DNA of 64,000 nt from Prochlorococcus marinus subsp. marinus str. CCMP1375 (GTDB lineage: Bacteria; Cyanobacteriota; Cyanobacteriia; PCC-6307; Cyanobiaceae), in contig NC_005042.1 in assembly GCF_000007925.1 (NCBI RefSeq), positions 496,001 to 560,000 of the forward strand, given 5' to 3'. Below are positions 10,533-19,945 of the stretch, piece after piece (the first letter of the stretch is position 1; every line of letters starts with the position of its first letter). The notes below the pieces were generated by a model that saw only the letters and a list, made by a program, of their open reading frames with translations, had not been told where the DNA came from and did no database searches. A program made the translations under genes and the position numbers.

Positions 10533-11785
10533 TATTTGACCTCTTCTTCTTTTGGCTTAAAAAGACCTTGAGCTTTTTTGGCGCGATCTTCTGCTTCAGC
10601 TAAAACTTTTTCTTTGTCTATGAGCAACTCTCCTGGGAGACCTTCGAGCAGTGCAGTATTTAATCCAATTCTCCCTCTGGCTGGGTCCAGATCAGTTATT
10701 AGCGCTTTGACATTATCGCCTTGATTAAATACCTCTCTCAGTGATCTGAGACTTCCATTTGTGATCATTGATTGATGCAAAAGACCGCTAATCCCTCCTA
10801 AGTCAACAAAAAATCCATATGGTTTAACCGATATAACCTTTCCTTCTATAAGTTGTCCCACTTCAAGTTCAGCAAATTTAGCTGCAGTAGCGGCTTTTTT
10901 TTCTGAGAGGATAAGCTTTCTATTGTCTGGGCTGACTTCAATAAAAGCTACATTAATTGTTTTACCAACAAGAGATTCATGGTCATCTCCTTGATTAAGT
11001 TGTGATCTAGGAATAAAACCCCTAAGACCTTCAAGGTCACATGTTACTCCTCCCCGATTAAATCCATTTAGTTTCACTTCAACAACTTTTGCTTCTTTTG
11101 CAAGCTGAATGACCTTGTCCCAGCTTTTGCGAAGGGCCAATGCTCTGCAGCTAATGGTAACCATCCCATCTGCATTTTGTTCTCGTGTTACAAGTACTTC
11201 TACCTCTAAGCCTTTAGGGAAGCGCTCTTTGAGATTAGTGATAACACCAAGCCCGCATTCACTTTTAGGCATGAAGCCAGGAGCTTTGCCCCCAATATCG
11301 ACATATACGCCGTCACTCTCTACACCTATTACTGAGCCTTTAGCTGTTTCACCTGTATTCCCTACAGGTTCATTTTCATCAAGAGCAGCTAGGAATTCTC
11401 CTTCATCAAAATCAAAATCATCAACGCTTCTTTCAAGGAAACCATCACTTTCAAAAGGTGTTGAATTATTTTTTGAGGAATCTCTTTCTTGAGCAAGAAG
11501 ATCTCCCATTGAAAGTCCTTCTTCATACTCTTGATCAAATGCGGTTTGATTATTTTGGGCAATATTTTCAGAAGGCTTGCTGGTGTTGGGAGAAAGTGGC
11601 TGTTTAGCGCCTTTTGAGATTGTTGAAGACTTTTGCCTGGATTCTTCAACTTTTTTTAGATTGTCAATATCTTGACGTTCTTCTTTACGGCTAATATGCA
11701 TTACCTGCAAGGGCTTACGCAGATCGCTCTGCTCTTGCCTAGGAGGGTTAGGTCTTTTAGGTTGGGGGTTTCCTGAACCGGCCAT
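10532..11785 (-). CDS. rps1b: S1-domain RNA-binding protein (ribosomal protein S1 homologue)
   Basis: 417-aa protein with a low-complexity, polar N-terminal ~125 residues followed by three S1 domains. The first runs from about ETAKGSVIGVESDGVYVDIGGKAPGF, the second from the ARNRGGV-like segment VKLNGFNRGGVTCDLEGLRGFIP, and the third from LIEGKVISVKPYGFFVDLGG. In cyanobacteria such short S1 homologues (Nbp1/Rps1b) bind mRNA or ribosomes. It is co-transcribed with the Tab2-like gene (1-nt overlap) and is divergent from the creatininase gene. Confidence 0.85.
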   Translation of the reverse strand: MAGSGNPQPKRPNPPRQEQSDLRKPLQVMHISRKEERQDIDNLKKVEESRQKSSTISKGAKQPLSPNTSKPSENIAQNNQTAFDQEYEEGLSMGDLLAQERDSSKNNSTPFESDGFLERSVDDFDFDEGEFLAALDENEPVGNTGETAKGSVIGVESDGVYVDIGGKAPGFMPKSECGLGVITNLKERFPKGLEVEVLVTREQNADGMVTISCRALALRKSWDKVIQLAKEAKVVEVKLNGFNRGGVTCDLEGLRGFIPRSQLNQGDDHESLVGKTINVAFIEVSPDNRKLILSEKKAATAAKFAELEVGQLIEGKVISVKPYGFFVDLGGISGLLHQSMITNGSLRSLREVFNQGDNVKALITDLDPARGRIGLNTALLEGLPGELLIDKEKVLAEAEDRAKKAQGLFKPKEEEVK

Positions 11786-11846
11786 TGGACCTTAATGTGG
11801 GTTGTCAATAAACCATTGTTGCAGGAAAAGTTAAATTATTTCATGT

Positions 11847-12680
11847 TTGGAGGTTATTTCTATCACTTCTAATTCACGTAATTTAGCTTTCCTTTCTTGG
11901 CCAGAAGCTTCTGAAGCTGCATCGAAAGAGGGTTCTACATTGGTTTGGCCTTTCGGTGCATGCGAACAACATGGGCCTCATTTGCCTTTGATTACAGATA
12001 CTTTGTTTGCAGAAAGTATTTTGAAAGAGGTTTTTGATTGTTTGCCTAATGATTTGCCAATTTGGTCGTTGCCTTCTCAATCAATAGGGTTTTCACCTGA
12101 GCATCTTAGTTTTCCGGGAACACTTTCTTTGTCAGGGGATTTGATGCTCAAAATGATTAGCGAAGTTGGAAAACAGTTGTCAGAGATGGGGTTTCAAAGA
12201 CTTGTTTTTTTTAATGCTCATGGAGGACAAATAGGCCTTTTACAAGCAATTGCAAGAGAACTTAGAGTTCAATGTCCTTCTATGGCTGTGTTGCCATGCT
12301 TCTTATGGAGTGGAATTGATTCTTTAAAAGATTTAATTCCTCATAAAGAAGTTGAGCAAGGATTGCATGCAGCTTTAGCAGAGACAAGCTTAATGCTTTC
12401 TTTAAATTCTGATTTAGTAGGAGAAGCAAGACCTTTTGATGGTGATATGGATGTGTTCGATAAAAAAAGGATTTTGCCTCCTGAAGGTTGGAGCCTAGAA
12501 GGGGCTGCCCCTTGCGCATGGCTTACGCAAGATCTAAGCAAGACAGGCGTTGTGGGCGATAGTCGAGGGTCAACACCTGAGCTGGGGAATCAGTTAAGAA
12601 AAAAATTAGTTGAGCATTGGATTAAGTTGTTTTTGAATCTTTTGGACAGCAACTGGCCACCAATTGATCATCAAAAATAA
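11847..12680 (+). CDS. Creatininase/creatinine amidohydrolase family protein
   Basis: Metal-dependent amidohydrolase of the creatininase superfamily, whose members hydrolyse cyclic amides in creatinine, riboflavin or mycofactocin pathways; the substrate here is unknown. The metal-binding signature PFGACEQHGPHLPL(I)TD lies at residues 34-48, and FNAHGGQ (near 125) and ALAETSLML (near 180) supply further ligands. Length 277 aa is usual. Translation appears to begin at TTG 11847; the nearby ATG at 11842 is out of frame. It precedes ado by about 90 bp. Confidence 0.82.
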   Translation: MEVISITSNSRNLAFLSWPEASEAASKEGSTLVWPFGACEQHGPHLPLITDTLFAESILKEVFDCLPNDLPIWSLPSQSIGFSPEHLSFPGTLSLSGDLMLKMISEVGKQLSEMGFQRLVFFNAHGGQIGLLQAIARELRVQCPSMAVLPCFLWSGIDSLKDLIPHKEVEQGLHAALAETSLMLSLNSDLVGEARPFDGDMDVFDKKRILPPEGWSLEGAAPCAWLTQDLSKTGVVGDSRGSTPELGNQLRKKLVEHWIKLFLNLLDSNWPPIDHQK

Positions 12681-12767
12681 ATTAAATACCAATAAAACCT
12701 CTTAAGAAACAAACTATTTTGCACTTTATTCGGTACACTTCCCCATATTGTGAATCAAAAAGGACTT

Positions 12768-13481
12768 ATGCAGACCTTAACTAATCAGGTTGCTAGTGCT
12801 GATGAATTGGATAATTTGCCAGACTTTTCATCTTCTCAGTACAAAGATGCTTATAGCAGAATCAATGCAATTGTTATTGAGGGAGAGAAGGAGGCTCATG
12901 ATAATTACATGTCTATCGGCACTCTCATACCAGACAAGGCAGATGAATTAAAGAAGCTTGCAGTTATGGAGTTAAAGCATATGAGAGGTTTTACTGCTTG
13001 CGGTAAAAATCTTGGAGTAAAAGCTGATATTCCTTTTGCAGAGAAATTCTTTTCTCCTTTACATGGTAATTTTCAAAAGGCTTTTAAAGAAGAAAATTTA
13101 ACTACTTGCTTTCTTATTCAAGCCATTCTTATCGAAGCTTTCGCAATATCTGCTTATCACGTTTATATAAGAGTTGCAGATCCTTTTGCCAAAAAGATCA
13201 CAGAAAATGTTGTGAAGGATGAATATCTTCATCTGAACTATGGTCAGCAATGGTTAAAAGCAAACCTAGACACTTGTAAAGAAGAGTTGATGAAGGCCAA
13301 CAAGGAAAACTTGCCTCTTATTAAGTCAATGCTTGATCAAGTTGCTGATGATGCATGTTCACTTTCAATGGATAAGGAAGAGTTGATGGAAGAATTTATG
13401 ATTGCCTATCAAGATTCTCTTTTAGAGATTGGCCTTGATTCTAGGGAAATTGCTCGTATGGCTTTAGCTGCGCTTGTCTAA
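12768..13481 (+). CDS. ado: Aldehyde-deformylating oxygenase (alkane synthase)
   Basis: Ferritin-like di-iron enzyme that converts fatty aldehydes to alkanes plus formate; the product is C15/C17 hydrocarbon in membranes. 237 aa from the ATG at 12768. A GTG six codons upstream (12750) is open, but the MQTLT start agrees with known Prochlorococcus proteins. Iron ligands are seen in EGEKEAHDNY, VMELKHMRGFTACGKNLGV, QAILIEAFAISAYH and VVKDEYLHLNYG. It pairs with aar downstream across 144 bp containing two palindromes. Confidence 0.96.
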   Translation: MQTLTNQVASADELDNLPDFSSSQYKDAYSRINAIVIEGEKEAHDNYMSIGTLIPDKADELKKLAVMELKHMRGFTACGKNLGVKADIPFAEKFFSPLHGNFQKAFKEENLTTCFLIQAILIEAFAISAYHVYIRVADPFAKKITENVVKDEYLHLNYGQQWLKANLDTCKEELMKANKENLPLIKSMLDQVADDACSLSMDKEELMEEFMIAYQDSLLEIGLDSREIARMALAALV

Positions 13482-13516
13482 TTGGATCCAGAATTAGTAC
13501 AAACTACTAATTTAAA

Positions 13517-13538
13517 AGTTTTTTACCGTTAAAAAACT
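13517..13538. promoter_or_regulatory. AT-rich inverted repeat after ado
   Basis: AGTTTTTTA and its exact reverse complement flank the loop CCGT, a 9-bp stem 36 bp past the ado stop. It could weakly terminate ado transcripts or protect their 3' end. No T run follows on the plus strand beyond the stem itself. Confidence 0.4.
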
Positions 13539-13596
13539 GCTAATAGTAATTTCTTTGGTGTTTCATCGTTTAATCTATGAAATTCCATTTAAGAGT

Positions 13597-13614
13597 TACT
13601 TCATGAATGAAGTA
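13597..13614. promoter_or_regulatory. Perfect palindrome just before aar
   Basis: TACTTCAT-GA-ATGAAGTA is an 18-bp perfect palindrome ending 11 bp before the aar start codon. The position suits a repressor operator or a hairpin that covers the translation start region. No consensus Shine-Dalgarno sequence is visible between it and the ATG. Confidence 0.45.
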
Positions 13615-13625
13615 TCAGTTAGGCA

Positions 13626-14669
13626 ATGTTTGGATTGATCGGCCACTCAACAAGTTTTAAAGATGCCAGGCAAAAGGCTATGGATTTAGGATATGACCAT
13701 ATTGCTGAAGGTGATCTGGATGTTTGGTGTAGTGCTCCGCCTCAGCTTGTTGAGCATGTAAAAGTTGTTAGTGCAATTGGTAAAACTATTGAGGGAGCAT
13801 ATATCGATTCATGTTTTGTTCCAGAAATGTTATCTCGATTTAAAACTGCTCGAAGAAAAGTGCTTAATGCAATGGAACTAGCCCAAAAAAAAGGAATAAA
13901 CATTACTGCTCTAGGCGGGTTTACTTCGATTATTTTCGAGAATTTTAATCTTCTTGAGAACAAGCAGGTCCGAAATACTACTCTCGATTGGGAACGCTTC
14001 ACTACCGGCAATACACATACTGCTTGGGTTATATGCCGCCAATTAGAGATTAATGCTCCTTTGCTTGGGATTGATCTTCAGAAGGCTCGTGTAGCAGTTG
14101 TTGGAGCTACTGGGGATATCGGCAGTGCAGTTTGTAGATGGCTTTCTCAAAGGACAGGCGTAAGTGAGCTTCTTTTGGTCGCAAGACAACAGCAACCTCT
14201 TAAAGATTTGCAGAAAGACCTTGGAGGAGGAAGAGTGCTTAGATTGGAGGAGGCTCTCCCTGAAGCGGATGCTGTGATATGGGTTGCCAGCTTGCCTAAA
14301 AATCTTCAAATTGATAAGTCTAAACTTCGTAAGCCTTGCCTAATGATTGACGGCGGGTACCCCAAAAACCTTGATGAGAAATTTTCTGGGTCAGGGATTC
14401 ATGTATTGAAGGGAGGAATTGTTGAGTTCTTTGAAGATATTGGTTGGAATATGATGGAAATAGCAGAGATGGATGTTCCTCAAAGGCAAATGTTTGCTTG
14501 TTTTGCTGAGGCAATGCTTTTGGAATTTGAGAATTGCCATACCAATTTTAGCTGGGGTAGGAATAACATTACTTTGGAAAAAATGGATTTTATAGGTGAA
14601 GCTTCTTTAAGGCATGGGTTTTCAGTGCTTAGGCTTCAACCTAATAATCTTCAGGCAGCTTTTGCTTGA
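13626..14669 (+). CDS. aar: Long-chain acyl-ACP reductase
   Basis: NADPH-dependent enzyme that reduces fatty acyl-ACP to fatty aldehyde, the substrate of Ado. 347 aa. The N-terminal domain begins [15 protein letters not shown]. The nucleotide-binding motif [10 protein letters not shown] lies at residues 160-169. The likely catalytic cysteine is C292 in [10 protein letters not shown], matching Cys294 of the Synechococcus enzyme. It sits between ado and accA, linking alkane formation with fatty acid synthesis. Confidence 0.96.
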   Translation: MFGLIGHSTSFKDARQKAMDLGYDHIAEGDLDVWCSAPPQLVEHVKVVSAIGKTIEGAYIDSCFVPEMLSRFKTARRKVLNAMELAQKKGINITALGGFTSIIFENFNLLENKQVRNTTLDWERFTTGNTHTAWVICRQLEINAPLLGIDLQKARVAVVGATGDIGSAVCRWLSQRTGVSELLLVARQQQPLKDLQKDLGGGRVLRLEEALPEADAVIWVASLPKNLQIDKSKLRKPCLMIDGGYPKNLDEKFSGSGIHVLKGGIVEFFEDIGWNMMEIAEMDVPQRQMFACFAEAMLLEFENCHTNFSWGRNNITLEKMDFIGEASLRHGFSVLRLQPNNLQAAFA

Positions 14670-14700
14670 CTTTTAGTAATTAATTAATTCTTTATTTGCT

Positions 14701-15690
14701 ATGGCCCGTCGTTATTTGTTGGAGTTTGAGAAGCCATTAGTAGAGCTAGAAAAGCAAATTGAACAGATTAGAGAGTTGGCTAGGGACTCTGAGGTTGATG
14801 TAAGTCAACAATTACTTCAATTGGAAACTCTTGCGGCAAGAAGGAGAGAGGAGATTTTCAGTGCATTAACACCAGCTGAAAAGATACAGGTTGCAAGGCA
14901 CCCTCAACGACCAAGTACGCTTGATTTTATTCAGATGTTCTGCGAGGACTGGATAGAGTTGCATGGAGATAGGAATTGCAGTGACGATAGTGCTTTGATT
15001 GGCGGAATAGCTCGAATAGAAGATATTCCCGTGCTCTTAATTGGACAACAAAAGGGAAGAGATACAAAGGAAAATGTAGCTCGAAACTTTGGCATGGCGA
15101 AGCCAAGTGGATATAGAAAAGCTTTAAGGCTAATGAATCATGCCGATAAGTTCAATTTGCCTATTATTTCTTTTATTGACACTCCAGGTGCTTATGCAGG
15201 CTTGCTCGCTGAAGAACAAGGGCAAGGAGAAGCAATAGCAGTTAATTTGCGAGAAATGTTCCGAATTAAAGTACCTATTATTGCCACTGTTATTGGGGAA
15301 GGAGGCTCTGGCGGAGCCTTAGGTATTGGTGTTGCAGATAGATTGCTCATGTTTGAACATAGTGTTTACACGGTAGCTAGTCCAGAGGCATGCGCTTCGA
15401 TCTTATGGAGAGATGCAGCAAAAGCACCTGATGCAGCAGCTGCATTAAAGATCACGGGATCAGATCTCTTGACTCTAGGGATTGTCGATGAAGTTATTAA
15501 AGAGCCAGCGGGAGGTAACAATTGGGCTCCTTTGCAGGCTGGAGAAGCATTAAAAACGTCAATACTTAGGCATTTGACAGAGTTATCAACTTTAAGTGAA
15601 CACAAATTAAGGGATAATAGATATAAGAAATTTAGGCAAATAGGTAGTTTCTTGGAGCTAAGTTCGCAGGAAGAACAGCTCATTACATAG
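14701..15690 (+). CDS. accA: Acetyl-CoA carboxylase carboxyltransferase subunit alpha
   Basis: Transfers the carboxyl group from biotin to acetyl-CoA with AccD, giving malonyl-CoA. The 329-aa length is normal. The N-terminal helical part has [14 protein letters not shown]. The catalytic region has [28 protein letters not shown] and [19 protein letters not shown]. It follows aar after 31 bp on the same strand; the ado-aar-accA order is widely conserved in alkane-producing cyanobacteria. Confidence 0.97.
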   Translation: MARRYLLEFEKPLVELEKQIEQIRELARDSEVDVSQQLLQLETLAARRREEIFSALTPAEKIQVARHPQRPSTLDFIQMFCEDWIELHGDRNCSDDSALIGGIARIEDIPVLLIGQQKGRDTKENVARNFGMAKPSGYRKALRLMNHADKFNLPIISFIDTPGAYAGLLAEEQGQGEAIAVNLREMFRIKVPIIATVIGEGGSGGALGIGVADRLLMFEHSVYTVASPEACASILWRDAAKAPDAAAALKITGSDLLTLGIVDEVIKEPAGGNNWAPLQAGEALKTSILRHLTELSTLSEHKLRDNRYKKFRQIGSFLELSSQEEQLIT

Positions 15691-15716
15691 AATATTTGTC
15701 AATGAGAATTAATTAA

Positions 15717-16424
15717 TTGGCAACTGCTCTTATTACAGGAGCCTCTAAAGGGATTGGTAAGGCTACAGCAAAAGCTTTTGCTCATGCTGGTTGGGATCTC
15801 TTGCTCGTGGCTCGTTCTAAAAATATTCTTCAATCCTTATCAGCGGAATTGGAAGATTCAGGGTCCAAGGTATTTTTTAGGTCTATTGATCTTTCTAATC
15901 CTGAAGAGATCTCTAGCGGCTTTCATGATTTGTTAGGGAATGGACTTTGCCCATCAGTTTTAATTAATAATGCTGGTGTTGCTTGGACAGGTGGATTGTT
16001 ATCAATGCCAATCGATCGATGGAATTGGTTGATGCAGGTTAATCTAACAAGTGTTTTCCAAGTATGTGCTGCTGTTGTTCCCTCTATGAGGCAAGAAGGT
16101 GGTTTGATTATTAATGTTAGTAGCCATGCTGCAAGAAACGCTTTTCCTCAATGGGGAGCTTATTGTGTAACTAAGGCGGCATTAGAAAGTCTTACTAAAT
16201 GCATCGCTAAAGAAGAGAATGAACATAACATTAGGGCTTGTACTCTTACCCTAGGTTCTGTTAATAGTAAGCTTTGGGATTCTGATACTGTAAAGAGTGA
16301 TTTTGATCGAGAACAAATGCTTTCGGTTGATCAAGTTGCTGCCGAGCTTCTTCACTTGGGTGAACAGCCTCATTCACAAGTAATTGAAGATCTCACACTA
16401 ATGCCTTCTGCAGGTGTGTTCTGA
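15717..16424 (+). CDS. Short-chain dehydrogenase/reductase
   Basis: Classical SDR of 235 aa, probable NAD(P)H-dependent oxidoreductase with unknown substrate. It has the cofactor motif TGASKGIGKA (residues 7-16), the NNAG motif near residue 82, serine in INVSSHAA and the catalytic YCVTK (Y and K near 145-149). Translation appears to begin at TTG 15717. Its place after accA suggests a role in lipid or cofactor metabolism, but this is inference. Confidence 0.85.
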   Translation: MATALITGASKGIGKATAKAFAHAGWDLLLVARSKNILQSLSAELEDSGSKVFFRSIDLSNPEEISSGFHDLLGNGLCPSVLINNAGVAWTGGLLSMPIDRWNWLMQVNLTSVFQVCAAVVPSMRQEGGLIINVSSHAARNAFPQWGAYCVTKAALESLTKCIAKEENEHNIRACTLTLGSVNSKLWDSDTVKSDFDREQMLSVDQVAAELLHLGEQPHSQVIEDLTLMPSAGVF

Positions 16425-16432
16425 TTCTATTT

Positions 16433-17188
16433 ATGACTTCAACAACAGATTCTTCTTCCATTAATAAAAATGATAAAGAACCTATGAAAGGTTTTGATGA
16501 TTGGTCATTAGTATCAGATCGCATTCGAGCGAGACTCAAAGAAAGGGATATCTCTTTCTTTGCTAATGACAACTTGGCTGAATGTATTTAGCCTGGAGAA
16601 CTTGAAGAGTTGGAAAAAGAAGTCTCCGTCCGAATAAAAGACCTACTTAAGAGCTTGGTTATAGATATAGATAATGATCATAATACTAGAGAAACACCCG
16701 AAAGAGTTGCACGAATATATATCAATGAAGTTTTCAAAGGAAGATATCATAAACAACCAAAAGTCACTAGTTTCCCTAATGTCAAACATCTAGATGAAAT
16801 CTATACAGTTGGACCTATTTGTGTTAGATCAGCTTGTTCTCATCACTTTGTCCCCATTATGGGAAATTGCTGGATAGGAATTAAGCCTGGAGCACGTGTG
16901 ATTGGATTATCTAAATTCTCCAGAGTTGCTGATTGGGTTTTTTCTAGGCCTCATATTCAGGAAGAAGCTGTCATGATTCTTGCTGATGAAATAGAGAAGT
17001 TGTGTGAACCTCAGGGTCTTGGGATAATTATCAAAGCTGATCATTACTGTATGAAACTTAGAGGAGTTAAGGAGAGTCAATGCAGCATGGTTAATTCAGT
17101 TGTAAGAGGTGATTTTAGGCATGATTCAAGTCTTAAGCAAGAATTCTTTGAGCTTGTTAGACAGCAAGAAACAGCTCTTTCTAGATAA
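16433..17188 (+). pseudogene. folE: GTP cyclohydrolase I gene with in-frame amber codon
   Basis: GTP cyclohydrolase I opens the pterin ring pathway to tetrahydrofolate. The frame starting at ATG 16433 encodes a plausible N-terminus (DRIRARLKERDISFFANDN) but meets TAG at 16589-16591 (codon 53); after it the frame runs on unbroken to 17188. A TTG at 16610 could restart translation to give a 192-aa protein. The catalytic core is intact: NDHNTRETPERVAR, the zinc site RSACSHHFVPIMG, and CMKLRGVKESQC near the end. Because the gene is normally essential, the downstream part is likely still expressed by reinitiation, readthrough or an internal start; a sequence error is also possible. Confidence 0.75.
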
Positions 17189-17191
17189 GAC

Positions 17192-17851
17192 TTAAGTAGC
17201 TCTTATTTTCTTTATTAGCTCTTCTACTTTCTTTATATTTTTTATTCCTGGCTCTAATTCTAATTTGCTAGATGCATCAATTCCAAAGGGTTTTAATTTA
17301 GATAATATTTCTTGAATACAATCGGAAGAGATCCCACCTGCCAGCCACCAAGGGAGCTGGAAATCTATATCTTCAAGCCATTCTATGGGTATTCTTTGCC
17401 CTGTTCCTCCTAAGCTACTTTTGTGCCAACTATCAAATAATATTGCATCAACTGAGGCTTGATATCCTTTTGCTGTAACTAAGTCATTTTTTTGTCGAAT
17501 TTGAAAAGATTTCCAAAATTGAATATTTGGATGTGATCTTTTTAAGTCTTCACAGTATTGTTTTGACTCATTTCCATGCAGTTGAACAATCGAAGGAGAC
17601 CCTTTGCTGTTTAGACCTTTGATGATTTCATCTTTATTTAAGTTTGCTACAACCCAAACTCTTTCTTTTGATGGAACAGCTCTAATCATTTCCTCAAATA
17701 ATGTGCGTCTTTCTGGCTCTGAAATATAACGCGGTGAGTTTTTAACCCCTATTACACCAATAGCATCTGCTCCCATTAATGCTATTTCAATGGCCTGTTG
17801 CGGCTTTGTGATGCCACAGACTTTGATGGCTATAGATGCTTGAGCCCTCAT
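17192..17851 (-). CDS. trpF: Phosphoribosylanthranilate isomerase
   Basis: Tryptophan pathway enzyme rearranging phosphoribosylanthranilate to CdRP. The (beta/alpha)8 barrel begins IAIKVCGITKPQQA, with the catalytic cysteine in KVCGIT, and includes VQLHGNE, ILFDSW and GGISSDCI near the phosphate site. I place the start at ATG 17851 (MRAQAS). The frame stays open upstream to 17953, but that would overlap the divergent M50-like gene and add residues not seen in the family. It is convergent with folE, 3 bp apart. Confidence 0.93.
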   Translation of the reverse strand: MRAQASIAIKVCGITKPQQAIEIALMGADAIGVIGVKNSPRYISEPERRTLFEEMIRAVPSKERVWVVANLNKDEIIKGLNSKGSPSIVQLHGNESKQYCEDLKRSHPNIQFWKSFQIRQKNDLVTAKGYQASVDAILFDSWHKSSLGGTGQRIPIEWLEDIDFQLPWWLAGGISSDCIQEILSKLKPFGIDASSKLELEPGIKNIKKVEELIKKIRAT

Positions 17852-17930
17852 AGTCAAACTTAATGGCCTATTCCCTTTATAGGATTGAAGTAGTTCATCA
17901 CCATCTTCTAGCTTACAAGGAGGAGAAAAT

Positions 17931-19196
17931 TTGCAAGGTGTTGAGTTAATCAAGTTAAAAGGAATTTCCTTAAAAGTGCATCCAAGTTGGGTGTTTATTC
18001 TGATTGTCTTTACTCGTATATCTCAAGCTCAATTTTCTAGAATATTTACTGATCAATTCCCGGCTTGGCAGGCTTGGGGTGTTGGGTTTTTGACATCGGC
18101 ATGTTTTTTCTTGTCCGTCCTTTTGCGCGAGCTTGGCAACTCTTTTATTGCGTTGAATGAGGGAGTCAAAGTGCATGACATTACACTGTTTTCCTTAGGT
18201 GGTATTAAGAGAGTGGATAAGCAATGCTCCACTCCTATGGGCAGTCTGAGAATCGCTATAGCTGGGCCTTTGATAAATATTGCTATTGGGATTTTATGTT
18301 TGTCTTGCGCTCAAATTGTTGATAGTTCAAATCTCATTTTCTTAAATCTTTTGAGTCAAGTTGGAGTTATTAATTTTCTTTTAGCCCTTTTCAATTTATT
18401 GCCAGGCCTTCCTCTCGATGGTGGCGTGATACTTAAGTCAATTGTCTGGCACTTTACAGGGAGTCAAAGGAAAGGACATAGAGCTGCAAATGCTTCTGGC
18501 CGGTTTTTTTCTTTGATAGTGATTTTTTTAGGAGGCTTGATTGCTTTTGCTGTTAAAGGCGGATTTGTTTTGGGATTTTGTTTGATAGTTATTGGTTGGT
18601 TTGGTCTAAGTTCCTCAAGATCACAAGATCAAATAATAGTTTTACAACAAGCTCTATATGATTTGTCTGTAAAAGATGCTTCTCGTAAGCGTTTTCGAGT
18701 TCTTGAACACAATCAATCACTAAAAGCTCTTAGTGAATTGCGCTTATCATCTCAAAGTGAAAATGGAGATCCTCAATTGGTTCTTTTATGCAATTTAGGA
18801 AGATGGACAGGTTATATTACTGACAAGTTATTGATGGATGTACCTGCTGAAGATTGGGATCAATATTTATTATCTGAATACAGTCAGCCTCTGACTGATT
18901 TGCCTTCTATTAGTGAGAAAAGACCTCTTTGGTATGCAGTTTTAGAATTAGAAAGAGTAAAAGGTGAAAGCCTTTTGGTTCTCAATCCTGCAGGTTTACC
19001 TTCTGGAACTATTGATAGAGTTGATCTTTCTGAGGTGGTTTTAAAAAAGCTAGGATTTAATCTTCCAAGAGCTTTCCTAGATCTTGCTAGAAAGAATAAT
19101 ATTTATCCTTTAGGAATTTCTTTGTTCAAAATTGTAGAAGGAATGATTGATTCTGGATTAATCCCAAAATCTGAATTGGATAAAGTTACTAAGTAA
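17931..19196 (+). CDS. M50 (site-2) protease family membrane protein lacking zinc histidines
   Basis: 421-aa integral membrane protein of the S2P/M50 family. It starts at TTG 17931, preceded by a strong Shine-Dalgarno AAGGAGGAG at 17917-17925. Several hydrophobic segments occupy residues 18-225, then a degenerate CBS-like cytosolic part. The family's HExxH motif reads RELGN (residues 66-70, bases 18126-18140), so both zinc histidines are gone while the glutamate stays. The distal NLLPGLPLDGG motif with its aspartate is retained. It is therefore probably proteolytically inactive. Its 3' end overlaps the convergent lipoate ligase gene by 94 bp. Confidence 0.8.
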   Translation: MQGVELIKLKGISLKVHPSWVFILIVFTRISQAQFSRIFTDQFPAWQAWGVGFLTSACFFLSVLLRELGNSFIALNEGVKVHDITLFSLGGIKRVDKQCSTPMGSLRIAIAGPLINIAIGILCLSCAQIVDSSNLIFLNLLSQVGVINFLLALFNLLPGLPLDGGVILKSIVWHFTGSQRKGHRAANASGRFFSLIVIFLGGLIAFAVKGGFVLGFCLIVIGWFGLSSSRSQDQIIVLQQALYDLSVKDASRKRFRVLEHNQSLKALSELRLSSQSENGDPQLVLLCNLGRWTGYITDKLLMDVPAEDWDQYLLSEYSQPLTDLPSISEKRPLWYAVLELERVKGESLLVLNPAGLPSGTIDRVDLSEVVLKKLGFNLPRAFLDLARKNNIYPLGISLFKIVEGMIDSGLIPKSELDKVTK

Positions 19197-19945
19197 CTAT
19201 TTGAATTTTCAGAAATTTCTTTTAGATCATTTGGTTCTAATCCTTTGTGAGACCATTTAAGTGTTGACCAATGTGAAATCAAGGCTTCTGTGAGCAATCT
19301 TTCTAGATCAACTCTAGGAACTGTCTTTGGAGCTGGCTTGGGAGGATCAGTATTGAAGATTTCTTCCCAAAGTTCTTTTGGAGGGTCTAAAAGTATTTCA
19401 CCATGCTGAAGCAGATTTCCTCGTTTCCAGAATTGAGCACTCCCTATACGTTTGATCCCATTTTGGTCAACCAAATCAGCAGAACTTGAGGTTGAAAAAC
19501 AATTGTCAGAAATGAAACTATGAGGATGATTGCCAAATTGCAAATGGAGTCCAAGTTTAGAGAAACAGTTGATTAACCATTGGCTCGCAGCTATATAAGC
19601 TTGGTGCTTTTTGATTGGCGGTGATAGCCAAGCGAGTGAATAGGTTAATCCAGTGTGAAGAACAGCAGTTCCACCGCTAGGCCTACGAACTATGTTCAAC
19701 TTTCTTTCTTTTATTAAATTGATCCAATGCCTTGGTAATTCTCTTTGGTTTTTTCCAATGGATAGCCAAGTGCCTTCCCATTGATAAAAACGTATCAAGA
19801 GTGATATTTCAGGAATTTGGAGTAATTTTTCAAGCATCATTACATCGGCTGCCATCTGACAGGGTCCAGACAAGGCAGAAGAATGGATTATTTGCCCATG
19901 GCACTTTCTTTTCTTAGAGCTATAAGAGTATTTCTCGTTAAACAT
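19103..19945 (-). CDS. Lipoate-protein ligase A-like protein
   Basis: 280-aa member of the biotin/lipoate A/B ligase family. The signature RRPSGGTAVLHTGLTYS lies near residues 88-104, with KRIGSAQFWKRG further on and the conserved LLQHGEILLD. It would attach lipoate or octanoate to dehydrogenase E2 or GcvH proteins. The last ~45 residues, past the HWSTLKW end typical of the family, look like a C-terminal extension that reads antisense through the end of the M50-like gene; the stop may have been displaced. Confidence 0.82.
   Translation of the reverse strand: MFNEKYSYSSKKRKCHGQIIHSSALSGPCQMAADVMMLEKLLQIPEISLLIRFYQWEGTWLSIGKNQRELPRHWINLIKERKLNIVRRPSGGTAVLHTGLTYSLAWLSPPIKKHQAYIAASQWLINCFSKLGLHLQFGNHPHSFISDNCFSTSSSADLVDQNGIKRIGSAQFWKRGNLLQHGEILLDPPKELWEEIFNTDPPKPAPKTVPRVDLERLLTEALISHWSTLKWSHKGLEPNDLKEISENSNSYLVTLSNSDFGINPESIIPSTILNKEIPKG

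Noticed and set aside
17852-17953. N-terminal extension of TrpF to 17953
   Set aside because: Overlaps the divergent M50-like start and its strong ribosome site; the extra residues do not belong to the TrpF barrel.
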